Shown: one piece after another, positions 30,066 to 39,524 of the stretch
How positions within the stretch are numbered: the stretch's first letter is position 1
Layout: every line of letters begins with the position of its first letter
Origin: Flammeovirga sp. EKP202
GTDB taxonomy: Bacteria; Bacteroidota; Bacteroidia; Cytophagales; Flammeovirgaceae
Direction of reading: 5' to 3'
Assembly: GCF_014534745.1 (NCBI RefSeq)
Contig: NZ_JACVVP010000026.1
Coordinates: forward strand, 37,635 to 101,634
Length of the DNA: 64,000 bases
Notes under the pieces: model-generated
The model's input: the letters and a program-made list of their open reading frames with translations, nothing else
What the model was told of the DNA's origin: nothing
Databases searched by the model: none
Made by a program: the position numbers and the translations under genes

Positions 30066-31241
30066 ATGAAATTGAAAAGAGAGGAATTTACGAGGGATGA
30101 AATCCTTACTCAACTTGATAAACTGGAAGCAAACAAAGCCTTTTCTAGATCAAAGATTAATCTAAGACTTTTAAAGTTTTTAGTGGAGTCAACTTTAAAT
30201 GGAGATGACATCAAGGAGGTAACTATAGGTACTGAATTTTTTGGGGTAAACTATGATCCCATAAAATCTGACAATAAGGTGAGAGTCTACATTTATCATT
30301 TGCGTAAAAAGCTGGAAGAATATTACAGCAGTGCCGCTTCACCTGATGAAATTATCTTTAATATCACCAAAGGACAGTACCGCGTGAAATTTGAGCGCTA
30401 TCAAAAACCTAAAGCGGAAAAATCATCAAAAAATAAGGTGCTACTTAGTGCAGGCGGTGTTTTCCTATTCGGAATTCTTCTTCTAATTGGTATTCAAGAA
30501 AAAGCTGGTGATTTCTGGATTACACTAATGCAAAATGAGTTACCTACAACCGTCATTTTTGGGGATTATTTTACTATTGAAGGACCAATTCAAACAGGAA
30601 GAAAAGGAATCGTACGTGACTATGAAATTAATTCCGAAGAAGATCTTCAAACCTTTATTGATCAAAATCCTGACAAAGAAGCAATGGCTGACTTTCAAGC
30701 TAGTCGTCATCACTATTTCAACTGGGGTGCTCCCTATTGCAGCAAAACAATTACACAATTTTGGAGTCAATATGAATACCCTTTTGATATTATTCAAGTT
30801 TCAGAGTGGAGTATCAGTCAAATTGAAAATGAAAACCTTGTCTATTTTGGACAATCAAAATCAATGGGTGTCTTAAAAAAGATTCTGAAGGAAAACTTCC
30901 CTCAATATTCTTTTAAAAGTCAACGATTGAACAGAAGAGATCGTATTACAAATGAAGATGTTTTATACAATGATTATGTCACCAAAGAGGGTAAAATAAT
31001 CGACTATACAGTAGTGGCAAAAATAGAAATGCCAGCGGGAAATGAATTACGATTTTTCCTATCTGATCAAGATTGTGGAATTATCAGTACACTGAATTAT
31101 TTCACAAACTCCGATTCAGTGGCAGCATTTTACGAACGTTATCAACTTTCCAAAGAGCAAAACTTTTTAGCGTTATTCAAAGTGACAGGTTGGAAAAGAA
31201 AATCTTATGATATGGAGTTTATTTTATTGGATAAAAAATAG
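30066..31241 (+). CDS. Membrane-anchored winged-helix regulator with extracytoplasmic sensor domain
   Basis: The start at 30066 (MKLKREEFTRDE) is preferred; an ATG at 30036 is in frame. About 391 residues. Residues 1-110 resemble a winged-helix domain seen in membrane-bound one-component regulators: LRLLKFLVESTLNGDDIKEV, TIGTEFFGVNYDPIKSDNKV, RVYIYHLRKKLEEYY and NITKGQYRVKF. A single TM follows at about 122-142 (VLLSAGGVFLFGILLLIGI). The remaining 250 residues lie outside and have no recognised domain. It is divergent from the GH115 gene with about 250 bases between starts, so it may sense a carbohydrate and control the island; this is inference. Confidence 0.72.
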   Translation: MKLKREEFTRDEILTQLDKLEANKAFSRSKINLRLLKFLVESTLNGDDIKEVTIGTEFFGVNYDPIKSDNKVRVYIYHLRKKLEEYYSSAASPDEIIFNITKGQYRVKFERYQKPKAEKSSKNKVLLSAGGVFLFGILLLIGIQEKAGDFWITLMQNELPTTVIFGDYFTIEGPIQTGRKGIVRDYEINSEEDLQTFIDQNPDKEAMADFQASRHHYFNWGAPYCSKTITQFWSQYEYPFDIIQVSEWSISQIENENLVYFGQSKSMGVLKKILKENFPQYSFKSQRLNRRDRITNEDVLYNDYVTKEGKIIDYTVVAKIEMPAGNELRFFLSDQDCGIISTLNYFTNSDSVAAFYERYQLSKEQNFLALFKVTGWKRKSYDMEFILLDKK

Positions 31242-31253
31242 ATTTATAGCCTA

Positions 31254-31673
31254 CTAGACTTCATTATCATAAAATTCGAATGCAGTTGAAATATCACAAC
31301 CATTTAATAACATCATTGTGATATATGAAATCTTTTCTACCCAATTTTCTAAAATCAATATTTGTTCTTTACTAATTAAATTATTTCGCTGAAGTAATCC
31401 TTCATCATCAGTACCCCAACTTTTTGTAAGATGGCATATGTTCCAAATGGCAGCCATAATTTCTCTATCTATCTTTTCACTCCTAATTTCTTCAGATAGT
31501 GTTTTTATTGCTTTGACAACTTCATGAAAGTTATTTTCATTCAGCTTCCCTGAAAAAGGACGTAATGAACCAATAAATCCATTTTCCATTTTAGGGTGAT
31601 TTATATTTTCACTCATAAAACTATGAAGCATCAGTAACCTTTTAGCCTCTTGTTTCGTCATATTTTCTTTCAT
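31254..31673 (-). CDS. Hypothetical protein
   Basis: 139 residues, no signal peptide and no membrane segment; predicted mostly alpha-helical (MTKQEAKRLLMLHSFM, EVVKAIKTLSEEI, ENWVEKISYITMML). The segment MAAIWNICHLTKSWG is notable for Trp/Cys. No family recognised. It ends 12 bases from the stop of the convergent regulator gene and starts 13 bases after the next gene upstream on the same strand, so it is probably cotranscribed with 31686-32249. Confidence 0.6.
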   Translation of the reverse strand: MKENMTKQEAKRLLMLHSFMSENINHPKMENGFIGSLRPFSGKLNENNFHEVVKAIKTLSEEIRSEKIDREIMAAIWNICHLTKSWGTDDEGLLQRNNLISKEQILILENWVEKISYITMMLLNGCDISTAFEFYDNEV

Positions 31674-31685
31674 TCATCTAAACGG

Positions 31686-32249
31686 TTATCTAATCACACG
31701 ACTTTTAAATTGGGGAATTCCTTCCATCTCTTGTATCTGTTCTTTTAATACTTCAGACTCCTTCGCATTCGATAAATAAAAATTATATTTCAATCTATCT
31801 CCCTCAAGTGTTTTAATTCGTATGGTGTTTTCACAACCTCTAAATTGATGGCTTGCAGAACTTCCCAATTCACCTGCTACTGGCTTATCTCCACCAAATT
31901 CTGTCTGACCGAAATGACCCAAGATGATTATTTTGAAACTTTCCAGTTCGTATAAATTAAAGTGATACTCTTTATCTAAATATTGAATGGAAAGGTGGTC
32001 TTTGGTTATCATCACTTTTCCCAAGAAGAAAACCTTTTTTGTATTTAGAATACGCAGAATATTTAAAAAAATGAAATAGATAAATGTAAAGGAAAAAAAC
32101 ACTTTATCTTCTGAAAAGAACTCGTCCATTAAATCGATTTTGAAAACAAATAATGCAATCAAAATACCTACAAAATATAATGCTATAGAGGAGATGAATA
32201 AGAAATTGATCCATCTACTTCTTCTATATGTTACAATATTTAATTTCAC
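31686..32249 (-). CDS. Hypothetical membrane protein, two N-terminal TM helices
   Basis: 187 residues. Two hydrophobic helices (about 14-36 and 49-68) are followed by a cytoplasmic beta-rich domain (KVMITKDHLSIQYLDKEYHF, TIRIKTLEGDRLKYNFYLS). The design resembles PH-like or YcxB-like membrane proteins, but no signature is certain. It leads a likely two-gene operon with the hypothetical gene downstream. Confidence 0.6.
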   Translation of the reverse strand: MKLNIVTYRRSRWINFLFISSIALYFVGILIALFVFKIDLMDEFFSEDKVFFSFTFIYFIFLNILRILNTKKVFFLGKVMITKDHLSIQYLDKEYHFNLYELESFKIIILGHFGQTEFGGDKPVAGELGSSASHQFRGCENTIRIKTLEGDRLKYNFYLSNAKESEVLKEQIQEMEGIPQFKSRVIR

Positions 32250-32404
32250 TTTAATGAGTTTTTAAAAATCTGTCAAAGCTTACATAATTCCCGAAAGGAA
32301 TGAAGCTTTATAACACAATAATTTGCTTGTTTTGCTTTAAATAGAAACTTTTTGAAAAGTTATAAAATTTAGGTTCTTCTGTCTAATTTCTCAACATATA
32401 TTAT

Positions 32405-32448
32405 AAAATCAAGGCTTAATTTGTACTGATTGAAACTAAGCCTTGACC
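32405..32448 (-). terminator. Intrinsic terminator after the glycine-rich protein gene
   Basis: TCAAGGCTTA pairs with TAAGCCTTGA across an 18-base loop (32409-32446). On the minus strand it is followed by TTTTATAA. It lies 15 bases after the stop of the gene at 32461-32955. Confidence 0.75.
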
Positions 32449-32460
32449 TTTAAATATCAA

Positions 32461-32955
32461 TTAGAATGCCATTGACAATGCAATACCAGTTCCTTTTGAC
32501 TTAATTTCAAACTCAGGTTTAAACTTGTATTGAGATGTTTTTTCAAGCCTTGGTGTGGAGTCAAAATCGGCGTTATACAAGTCTACAGCTTTTTTTGCTT
32601 TTTTATTGGCACTTGTTGCGATAGGAATAGAGGTCACAATAAGACCTGCACCCACTCCAGCTAATGCCCAAGTAGGTTCTCCCCCACCTACTGCACCACC
32701 TAAAGTCCAACCTACCATAAATCCACCAGCTCCGCCAAGAATTCCTGCCAGAATATTATTTGACCTTGCTTGTTTCATAAGTAAATAGGCTTCTTTATTG
32801 GACTCCATTGTTTGCACAAGTACCTTCATTGTTACATATTCCCCATTTTGAGTGAATTTGTAACCGCCAAACTTTTTTTCGGCTTCAATGCGTTGCGCAT
32901 GACTAAACGTCAATGCTGTTAGAATAAGAGTAATTGTTAAAAGTAAACTTTTCAT
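32461..32955 (-). CDS. Secreted protein with glycine-rich hydrophobic segment, function unknown
   Basis: 164 residues with signal peptide MKSLLLTITLILTALTFSHAQ. Residues 65-110 are Gly/Ala-rich and hydrophobic (LAGILGGAGGFMVGWTLGGA, WALAGVGAGLIVTSIPIA) and may insert in a membrane. The C-terminus FEIKSKGTGIALSMAF looks like an outer-membrane strand. Proteins with this plan are common and uncharacterised in Bacteroidota. Confidence 0.65.
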   Translation of the reverse strand: MKSLLLTITLILTALTFSHAQRIEAEKKFGGYKFTQNGEYVTMKVLVQTMESNKEAYLLMKQARSNNILAGILGGAGGFMVGWTLGGAVGGGEPTWALAGVGAGLIVTSIPIATSANKKAKKAVDLYNADFDSTPRLEKTSQYKFKPEFEIKSKGTGIALSMAF

Positions 32956-33409
32956 TTTTGAAGATTAAGGGGGCTGTATTACGCCTTTAAACTTGAACCA
33001 ATTAAGAGTGCACACTACTCCATCATGAGTTTTCATGTTTTAGTATCTTACAATCTCACTTTAAAGATTATAACTTACACTTGATTTATAACATAGATTT
33101 AGATGAATAAAGCGAAGATTGTAGATAGAGCGAAGTTGGTCATGCCCGTTATTTAAAATAGCTTGTTTGATTTAAAAGAGTATTAATACTTGAGTACTAA
33201 GACAAATTAATTTAATGCTAGTTCTATTTTTGAATTAGCACTTCCCTGAAAAACTTTCAGTTTTTTCTCTAATTACACAATCAGTACTACAAATTGTTAT
33301 TTGCTTTTGTAAAAAGAGAGTCAGAATGCTTTTCGAAGAGCAAATTAAAGATTAAATCCTTATTCTCAAAGGCAGAATTTATCTCATTTCTAGAAAATTC
33401 TATTCGATT
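32956..33409. other. Gene-free intergenic stretch
   Basis: About 450 AT-rich bases. No ORF, hairpin of note, RNA gene or copy of the dispersed repeat was seen. It must hold the promoter of the minus-strand gene at 32461-32955. Confidence 0.4.
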
Positions 33410-33868
33410 TTAGTTCATACAATCAGGCTCTATCAAAACAAATAGCCAATTATCATTTATATGCTCTTTTTTACCACAATTACGAAATTGTTCATAATAT
33501 TGAAGAACACTTAATGTCTCTTTATCCTCACCAAAAATCAAAATAGAGTAGCTTTCTCTTTGAGAATTTTTATCTCCAAAATAATATACTAAGCCTCTCC
33601 CTTGAATCTCTTTCTGAGTCTGAATATTTTGGTAATATTCAATATCAGTAAGATTTACATTTGAGCTCAAATTTTGAATAAGATTCTTACTATTCTCTAC
33701 ACGTTCCGAAAGAAGTTCAAGACTTAGCGTGTCTAACCATTGACTTTGATGGGTTAGTAAAAGAGAATTCAACTGTTTGATCTCTAAGAAATGACTTTGT
33801 ATTTTTTGCTTATTAGAGCATGAAAAGATTATAAAAATGAAAAACGATATCAAGGGTAGTTTATTCAT
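33410..33868 (-). CDS. Putative lipoprotein, function unknown
   Basis: 152 residues with a lipoprotein signal (MNKLPLISFFIFIIFSC, lipobox Cys at 17). The mature region is helical at first (HFLEIKQLNSLLLTHQSQ), then mixed, ending NDNWLFVLIEPDCMN. No family recognised. The start overlaps the end of the upstream L,D-transpeptidase gene by 8 bases, so the two form an operon. Confidence 0.65.
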   Translation of the reverse strand: MNKLPLISFFIFIIFSCSNKQKIQSHFLEIKQLNSLLLTHQSQWLDTLSLELLSERVENSKNLIQNLSSNVNLTDIEYYQNIQTQKEIQGRGLVYYFGDKNSQRESYSILIFGEDKETLSVLQYYEQFRNCGKKEHINDNWLFVLIEPDCMN

Positions 33869-34610
33869 ATACTTTATGCCTTCCAGAACTTAAAAATGCA
33901 ATCGAAGGTAGAGATTTCGATTTATTAAAAATATCATACCCTTTTTTGAGGTCTTCCCACAATCCAACTTTATCACTACTCCCTTTGTATTGATCAATCA
34001 ATTGTTTATAATTTTCATCAGTAAGCTTAGCAGGAAAGATTGTAACAGGAATGGTTGATTGACCACTATTTTTAGCTTCAATACAAAAGATATATAATTC
34101 TTTAATTTGATCGTCCGTTATGGGTAAGCATCCGATTGTCACACAATTTCCGTGAATAAAAATATCACCTCCAAGTTTATTTTTCACACCTAGGATCTCA
34201 TCTGATCTATTGGGATAATTAATGCCTAATGATAAATAAAAATTGCTGTAGGGATTAAAACGATCAATATGATAATATCCTTCAGGCACTTGTAAATCAC
34301 CTTGCTGACGTTTAGGGCCTATTTCTCCCGAAGAACTACATACGTCATAAGACTTTATCAAACTGTATTTTGAGTGATTCTTATCCTTCCCCCACAATTC
34401 AATGATACCTTCTTTTTTAAAAGCTCGAATATAAATTTTCAATGAATTCTTATCCAATGTTTTACTTTTAAGAAGTGTAAGCATACTGTTTTCTTTATCC
34501 TTGTAGGCCTGTCGAACTCTCGTGTATTTTAACTGACTCTCCTTAAAAGAATCTGACAGAAAATGAGTGAGAGAAAGAATGACGATTAAAAGTGAGGTTT
34601 TACTAATCAT
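33861..34610 (-). CDS. L,D-transpeptidase (YkuD fold, YafK-like)
   Basis: 249 residues with an N-terminal signal or anchor (MISKTSLLIVILSLTHFLSDS). The catalytic motif IFIHGNCVTIGCLPI carries the family His and Cys (HGNCxTxGC). Upstream, VPEGYYHIDRFNPYSNFYLSLGINYPN matches the YafK/ErfK subfamily. Members crosslink peptidoglycan, attach lipoproteins, or cleave such links in the periplasm; the direction cannot be told. It is translationally coupled to the downstream lipoprotein gene, a possible partner. Confidence 0.85.
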   Translation of the reverse strand: MISKTSLLIVILSLTHFLSDSFKESQLKYTRVRQAYKDKENSMLTLLKSKTLDKNSLKIYIRAFKKEGIIELWGKDKNHSKYSLIKSYDVCSSSGEIGPKRQQGDLQVPEGYYHIDRFNPYSNFYLSLGINYPNRSDEILGVKNKLGGDIFIHGNCVTIGCLPITDDQIKELYIFCIEAKNSGQSTIPVTIFPAKLTDENYKQLIDQYKGSSDKVGLWEDLKKGYDIFNKSKSLPSIAFLSSGRHKVYE

Positions 34611-34699
34611 TGTTGTTTGCTTATAGATGTTAAATACATTTTTTATTTAATTCCAAAATGGAAGGGATCAATTGTTGGAAATGGTATTCTAAAAGTGTA

Positions 34700-34808
34700 G
34701 TCATTCCACTGGTGCGAATGTTAAGTGATAGCGGCATTCGTGTCCTAGATATCATCAGAAATCTCCTGATTTCTAAAAACTAAAAATGGTTGAAAACTTA
34801 GTTTACAA
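34700..34808. repeat. Dispersed repeat, copy D (3' fragment only)
   Basis: It matches the tail of composite copy C (56140-56241): CTGGTGCGAATGTTAAGTG, then CATTCGTGTCCT, then ATCAGAAATCTCCTGATTTC, ending with GAAAACTTAGTTTACAAT, which equals the right terminus of copy B. Two hairpins are present: CGAATG...CATTCG and AGAAATC tcct GATTTCT. The left half of the element is missing. Confidence 0.7.
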
Positions 34809-34813
34809 TCTCT

Positions 34814-35305
34814 TTACTTAACAACCAATAAATTATCTAGTTCCTTTTTCCATGTCTTTCTGTTATTCACCACAAACTTTTCAATATGCCCAGTATGTAG
34901 TTTAATAGACAAACCATTAGGAATAAACCCCAATGTATTAAAATAATTTACTTCTTGAATTTGATTAAAATCTACTGTTGTTTGATGGTTTTGGACATTA
35001 AAATGATGTGACTTGAATAGAAGCTTTTCTTTTAAAAGGTAAAGTCGACCACCCACAGCTTCAACGCCTTTGAAATGATTTGCATCTCCTGAATGAATGA
35101 TAGCCTTCTCATCAATACCTTCAAGTTTAGTCTGCTCATTCACTGTTTTTGACTTCACGAAAAAATACATCAATAGCCCAAAAATGACACCTGCTATTGG
35201 TCCTGAAATCAGAGCGTGTTGGGTTCCATATTGATAAAACATAAAGCCTCCATATAGTACTGTGAAAGCTATTCCTGATATGATAGCGTTTTTTGTTCTT
35301 GTCAT
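34814..35305 (-). CDS. Membrane protein with GRAM/PH-like domain
   Basis: 163 residues. Two N-terminal TM helices (about 7-27 and 33-51) are followed by a GRAM-like domain: GVEAVGGRLYLLKEKLLFKS, TVDFNQIQEVNYFNTLGFIP, NGLSIKLHTGHIEKFVV and RKTWKKELDNLL, which carry the usual beta-strand pattern plus terminal helix. GRAM/PH-like folds bind lipid or protein; the role in bacteria is mostly unknown. The repeat fragment copy D lies directly downstream. Confidence 0.72.
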   Translation of the reverse strand: MTRTKNAIISGIAFTVLYGGFMFYQYGTQHALISGPIAGVIFGLLMYFFVKSKTVNEQTKLEGIDEKAIIHSGDANHFKGVEAVGGRLYLLKEKLLFKSHHFNVQNHQTTVDFNQIQEVNYFNTLGFIPNGLSIKLHTGHIEKFVVNNRKTWKKELDNLLVVK

Positions 35306-35412
35306 TATTGTAATTTTTTAATTTGCTTTTTATTTAACATTTATACGTTAGTAACCTGAGTATATCAATAAGATTTAAATATTCATTGTATTTCAGTGCT
35401 CCAAGTTGAAAA

Positions 35413-36508
35413 TTATTTACTCTTTACATTTTCAAGAATTATGCTAGCAATTTCAGAATTAATTTGATTCGGTCTGATTTTCCAATCATAGGCTCCGTTT
35501 GTCAATACAATAACGGTTACATTTTGATTTCGATTTTCATTCCAATAGTGACGAAAAGATGATATTCCAGCTCCTCCATGTCCGACCATTCGATAGCCTT
35601 CTTGTAACCTGTAGGATTCCCATCCTAATCCAAAACCGCTTTCTTCACCATTGTTTAATTGAACAGGTGTCCAAATTTCTTGCAGTTTCTTTTGACTCAA
35701 AATAGATCCATTTTGAAGAATTTGAAACCATTTTGACAAATCATCAATCGTAATATTCAAACCTGCACCTGCATACATTGGCGAAGAGTAATTCAATGGA
35801 AACATTTCTAGTCTTCCACCTCTATTTTGATAACAAGTTACTCTATTTGAAATCACTTTTTTAAATCCACCATATTGGGCCGAAGCAAGGTTATATTTAT
35901 CAAAAAACATCTCCTTCATATAAGACTCAAAGTCTTGATCCGCTAATTTTTCAATAATTGCTCGAATCAGTAAATAACCTGTCGCATTATATTTTGATTC
36001 CTCACCTGGCTGAGCACTGAAAGGTTTATCCTTTAAAGCCTCAATCACTGATTGTTCACTTTCTGGTGCTAAGTAAATTTGATAATCAATTTGATCAGGA
36101 ATACCAGAGGTATGTGAGAGTAATTGGGCAAGTGTCAATTGTTTCCATGATTTGGGAAGGTCGTCCCTGTTAGGTAGAAAAGCCTCTACAGTTTCATTGA
36201 CATTTCTATGATGAATATCCAATAATTGATGTAATACTACTGAACTAAATAATTTAGAAATAGACGGGAAAGGATTTATCTATTGTCATAGGTACACTAA
36301 GCTGAGCATGAGCAGCACCGAATGCCTTTTTATATACCGCTTCATTATCTATGAGAACCAAATAATTCAAACCGACAATTTTTAAACTATCTATGGTTTT
36401 TGCTAAGTATTGATCTGTTTTTATAAAAATACTTTTGTCGATTTCTTGTGCATAAGATTTTCCTAAGAGAACAATGGTGAATAATAGAATTGAAAGACAC
36501 TTTATCAT
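35413..36508 (-). pseudogene. Serine hydrolase (beta-lactamase/class C family) disrupted by a frameshift near 36265
   Basis: Frame 1 (36508 to 36254) gives signal peptide MIKCLSILLFTIVLLGKSYA and the first 84 residues, ending FPVYF then stop. In the next frame the sequence reads PSISKLFSSVVLHQLLDIHH and then continues as 35413-36222: LAQLLSHTSGIPDQI, PGEESKYNATGYLLIRAIIE, AGLNITIDDLSKW and MVGHGGAGISSFRHYW. SISK is the catalytic SxxK motif and lies just after the shift, so the truncated product would lack the active site. The length in total (1096 bases) implies one base gained or two lost, near a CCC run. An ORF starting TTG at 36222 also lacks SxxK. Confidence 0.82.
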
Positions 36509-36689
36509 TTGTGTAAGTTTGTTGTTGAATAGGTGTTATTTCGATGTTAAAATACGAACCTACTGAATTGCTTTCAAAAATAAAATAGATGAGATTTTTT
36601 AAGGTACTCGCAAGGTCGTTGTAATACAATAACCTTACGATAATAGCTACACTATAAACCTAGTCTTTTTCTATCAGTAAAACGCATTA

Positions 36690-37619
36690 TTACTTTTTCC
36701 ATTGAATAGGAATATGAAAATCTACAATGAACTTTTGTTCTGGATGTTCCCTAAAGTCATTGTGATATATTTCATAGGGGTTTTCGGCACTCTTTTTATA
36801 ACCATTTTCATTCATCCACAAAAAGAGGCTGGTCCAAGATTTCTCAAACTCATCTTGCGTAATTTCAAAACGAGCAACAATACATTTCGTTTTGTTCAAC
36901 TGTAAAGGGCTAACCTCTCCTTCTTTCTCAAACGGTTTCTCTGTAATCACAAAAGCACTCATACGTACCTTATCTGGGGCAGTTACTTTGAAACTATCAA
37001 AAAACATTCTACCCATTTTTGCTTTAGGGTTATTGAATATCCCCTTTGGAATAGCCCACTTTATCAATTTTTCAAAGGCATTTTCAATTCCTTCCACACC
37101 TATATGCGTAACCCCTGCCGCATTGAACGGTTGCGTTTCTTTAATTTCGATTTTTGCATTCATAATTATCCATTTTTTTAGATGATCAATGATGCAAATG
37201 TATTTGGAGTAATCCGGATACTCTTGTCCAATCTTGCTTTTCAGTTGACGAATCTTGCTATGTCGATAAGGGTTCTCTTTTTTAAAACCAGCTGGGCTAA
37301 CACCAAAATACTTCTTAAAAGTCCTGGAATAAGAGGAGTTATCATTAAAACCATACTTATAAGCAATCGTTGTAATGGCTTCATTTTGATGCAGTAAATC
37401 CAAAGCCGACTTTTCAATCCTTTGTCTTGTTACGTATTCATTCAAAGTCTCTCCAGTGATAAATTTAAAGATCCGATGAAAATGAAAAGGAGAAAAACAA
37501 GCAACTTCAGCCACCTTATTTAGAGATAAGTCTGTATCAAGATTTTCACTGATAAATTCAAAAACACGATCAATACGGTTTTTATATTCAACCTGTATTT
37601 GATTATCTGTATTAAGCAT
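36690..37619 (-). CDS. AraC-family regulator with GyrI-like effector domain
   Basis: 309 residues. The N-terminal AraC DNA-binding domain has two HTH units: LSLNKVAEVACFSPFHFHRI and ITTIAYKYGFNDNSSYSRTF, closed by KKYFGVSPAGFKKENPYR. The C-terminal 150 residues (IEIKETQPFNAAGVTHIGVE to FIVDFHIPIQWKK) match the GyrI-like/AraC effector-binding fold, which binds small hydrophobic or cationic ligands. Order and size are like Rob/SoxS-type regulators with sensor domain. It probably controls a nearby gene or itself; the target is not clear. Confidence 0.88.
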   Translation of the reverse strand: MLNTDNQIQVEYKNRIDRVFEFISENLDTDLSLNKVAEVACFSPFHFHRIFKFITGETLNEYVTRQRIEKSALDLLHQNEAITTIAYKYGFNDNSSYSRTFKKYFGVSPAGFKKENPYRHSKIRQLKSKIGQEYPDYSKYICIIDHLKKWIIMNAKIEIKETQPFNAAGVTHIGVEGIENAFEKLIKWAIPKGIFNNPKAKMGRMFFDSFKVTAPDKVRMSAFVITEKPFEKEGEVSPLQLNKTKCIVARFEITQDEFEKSWTSLFLWMNENGYKKSAENPYEIYHNDFREHPEQKFIVDFHIPIQWKK

Positions 37620-37640
37620 GATGGGTTTGTTTTATTAAGT

Positions 37641-38039
37641 TTAGTCTGTATCAACAGGTTGATTTTGGAATGTTTTATTATTACTCACTCTCATTACAAG
37701 TAAATGTAGTTTACGTTCAATCCATTCATCAAAATTGATTATTGTAATCAAAATGCAATAATAGGTTATAAGCAGAGATTGACTCCAACCCACTTCAAGA
37801 GAAGAAATTACAGAACCTAACATAAATAGGTAATATATTGATAATATAATTCTAGGAAATATTGAAGCTTTCCTCTCTTTATCAATTAATAAAGCAAAAA
37901 TGGCAATATGAATAAAAAGTCGTACTGATTGTTTCACGATTCTTTCAGAACCTAACTCTAAGAAGACCAAGTAGATCATTAATAATTGTACAACAACCAT
38001 TATGAGCAAGCCTAATTTTAAGATTATATTTTTCTTCAT
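37641..38039 (-). CDS. Small integral membrane protein, function unknown
   Basis: 132 residues with four likely TM helices (about 7-27, 37-55, 60-80, 83-103) and a polar C-terminal tail (NNKTFQNQPVDTD). No family recognised. It lies between the AraC gene and the PLP decarboxylase gene on the same strand, with about 20-30 bases to each, and may belong to that transcript. Confidence 0.62.
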   Translation of the reverse strand: MKKNIILKLGLLIMVVVQLLMIYLVFLELGSERIVKQSVRLFIHIAIFALLIDKERKASIFPRIILSIYYLFMLGSVISSLEVGWSQSLLITYYCILITIINFDEWIERKLHLLVMRVSNNKTFQNQPVDTD

Positions 38040-38069
38040 TTAAAAAGTTAAATTAAGGGGGTTGATATT

Positions 38070-39470
38070 TTATGTGTCTAGATTTATCACTACTTTCCTC
38101 ATTTCATCCATTACCATCTCAAGATCAGACTCATTGGTACGCCAATTCACAAAAGAAGCTCTTATGGCCTGTTTTCCTTTAAATACTGTCGGTGTCATAA
38201 ATACTTTTGCAGCGTTATTTAAGGTAGTCAAAAAGTTTGAAACATTTGCTGTATCCTTCAAAGTAAAGCACACATTATTTAGATTTACTGGTGCCAATAA
38301 TTCAAAACTTTCATTTCTTTCAATAAAATCACCTAACATCCGTGCCATTTGAATGGCGTTTTCCACAATGTCCTTGTACCCTTCTTTTCCATATGCCACA
38401 AGTGAAAACCAAGCAGGTAATGCTCTTAATCGTCTAGAGTTTTCAGGTAAAAAATTCAAATAATTGATATCTGCATTTGGATCTCCTAGATAGGGAGCAT
38501 TTGAGTTTTGAAAAGTTTCTAATTGCAATACTTTATGTTTTTCCTTCACAAAAACGACGGCACTATCATAGGGAACATTCAGCCATTTATGACAATCTAT
38601 AGTAATACTGTCTGCACCTTCCCAACCTTTTAATAGGTGTCTATGTTGAGGAGAACAAGCTGCAAATGCACCAAAAGCACCATCAATATGCCACCAGAAA
38701 TTATATTTTTCTTTCAGCTTTGAGATTGCTTCAAAATCATCAAAGTCAGCTGTATTTACCGTACCTGCACTTGAAATAAGGATGAATGCTTGCCCATTTA
38801 GTTTTATAATTTGTTGTTCTAAACTTTGTAGATGAATGGCTTCCCTTTCTCCCTCTTCCACATCCACCATAATTACATTATTACTTCCTATACCCAACAT
38901 GGAAAGCGCTTTAATGGCAGAAGAGTGAGGCACGGCACTCAGTATATTTATCTTCTCAGAAATACCATTTTTAGCATAATCTTTATTAAAGTTTCGTCCA
39001 AACCACTGACGGGCGACAGCAAGGCATGTAAAGTTTGACATCGTAGCACCGGTTACAAATCCTCCTAGATAATTATGAGGTAAACCAAATAAGTCCAAAA
39101 GTAGATGTATGGTTTGTTTCTCGATGACTATAGAAACATCGCCTTGAGCTTGGGTAGTTTGAGGATTCTGATCATAAATTGTAGCTAACCAATCTCCTAT
39201 TATTGATGCAGGTGTAGTACCTCCGACCACATACCCTAAATAACGAGGACCTGAAGCACCTACTATCAGACGTTCAAATTTCTCATTGAATAACTGTAGT
39301 GCTCCTAGGCCGCCTATACCTCCCGAACGAAGAGAAGATACACTTTCTTTTAGTGTCTGAATAGACGTTTGTCTTTCTGCTATATTGTGTAAATAATCAA
39401 TCCCTTGATTTTTAGCTTCTTCAAGTAATACTTCAAGATTTTGGAGGTCTTCTTTTAGCTGTTTGTTCAT
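38070..39470 (-). CDS. PLP-dependent decarboxylase (aromatic-L-amino-acid/group II decarboxylase family)
   Basis: The start at 39470 (MNKQLKEDLQNLEVLL) is chosen; an upstream in-frame ATG adds a hydrophobic 18-residue leader unlikely in this cytosolic family. About 466 residues. Motifs: GGFVTGATMSNFTCLAVAR (PLP phosphate region), HSSAIKALSMLGIG, LISSAGTVNTADFDDF, WWHIDGAFGAFAA and the PLP lysine in SITIDCHKWLNVPYD. It decarboxylates an aromatic or related amino acid; the substrate is not decidable. A 9-bp perfect inverted repeat is just upstream of the start. Confidence 0.88.
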   Translation of the reverse strand: MNKQLKEDLQNLEVLLEEAKNQGIDYLHNIAERQTSIQTLKESVSSLRSGGIGGLGALQLFNEKFERLIVGASGPRYLGYVVGGTTPASIIGDWLATIYDQNPQTTQAQGDVSIVIEKQTIHLLLDLFGLPHNYLGGFVTGATMSNFTCLAVARQWFGRNFNKDYAKNGISEKINILSAVPHSSAIKALSMLGIGSNNVIMVDVEEGEREAIHLQSLEQQIIKLNGQAFILISSAGTVNTADFDDFEAISKLKEKYNFWWHIDGAFGAFAACSPQHRHLLKGWEGADSITIDCHKWLNVPYDSAVVFVKEKHKVLQLETFQNSNAPYLGDPNADINYLNFLPENSRRLRALPAWFSLVAYGKEGYKDIVENAIQMARMLGDFIERNESFELLAPVNLNNVCFTLKDTANVSNFLTTLNNAAKVFMTPTVFKGKQAIRASFVNWRTNESDLEMVMDEMRKVVINLDT

Positions 39471-39524
39471 TTTTATTCTTTGTTTTTCACTTAAAAGTAA
39501 GATAAAAAACAAAGTATGAAGCAA

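Noticed and set aside
36612..36637. Hairpin AAGGTCGTTGT/ACAATAACCTT upstream of the serine hydrolase pseudogene
   Set aside because: Arms pair imperfectly and no T-tract or copy elsewhere supports a function.
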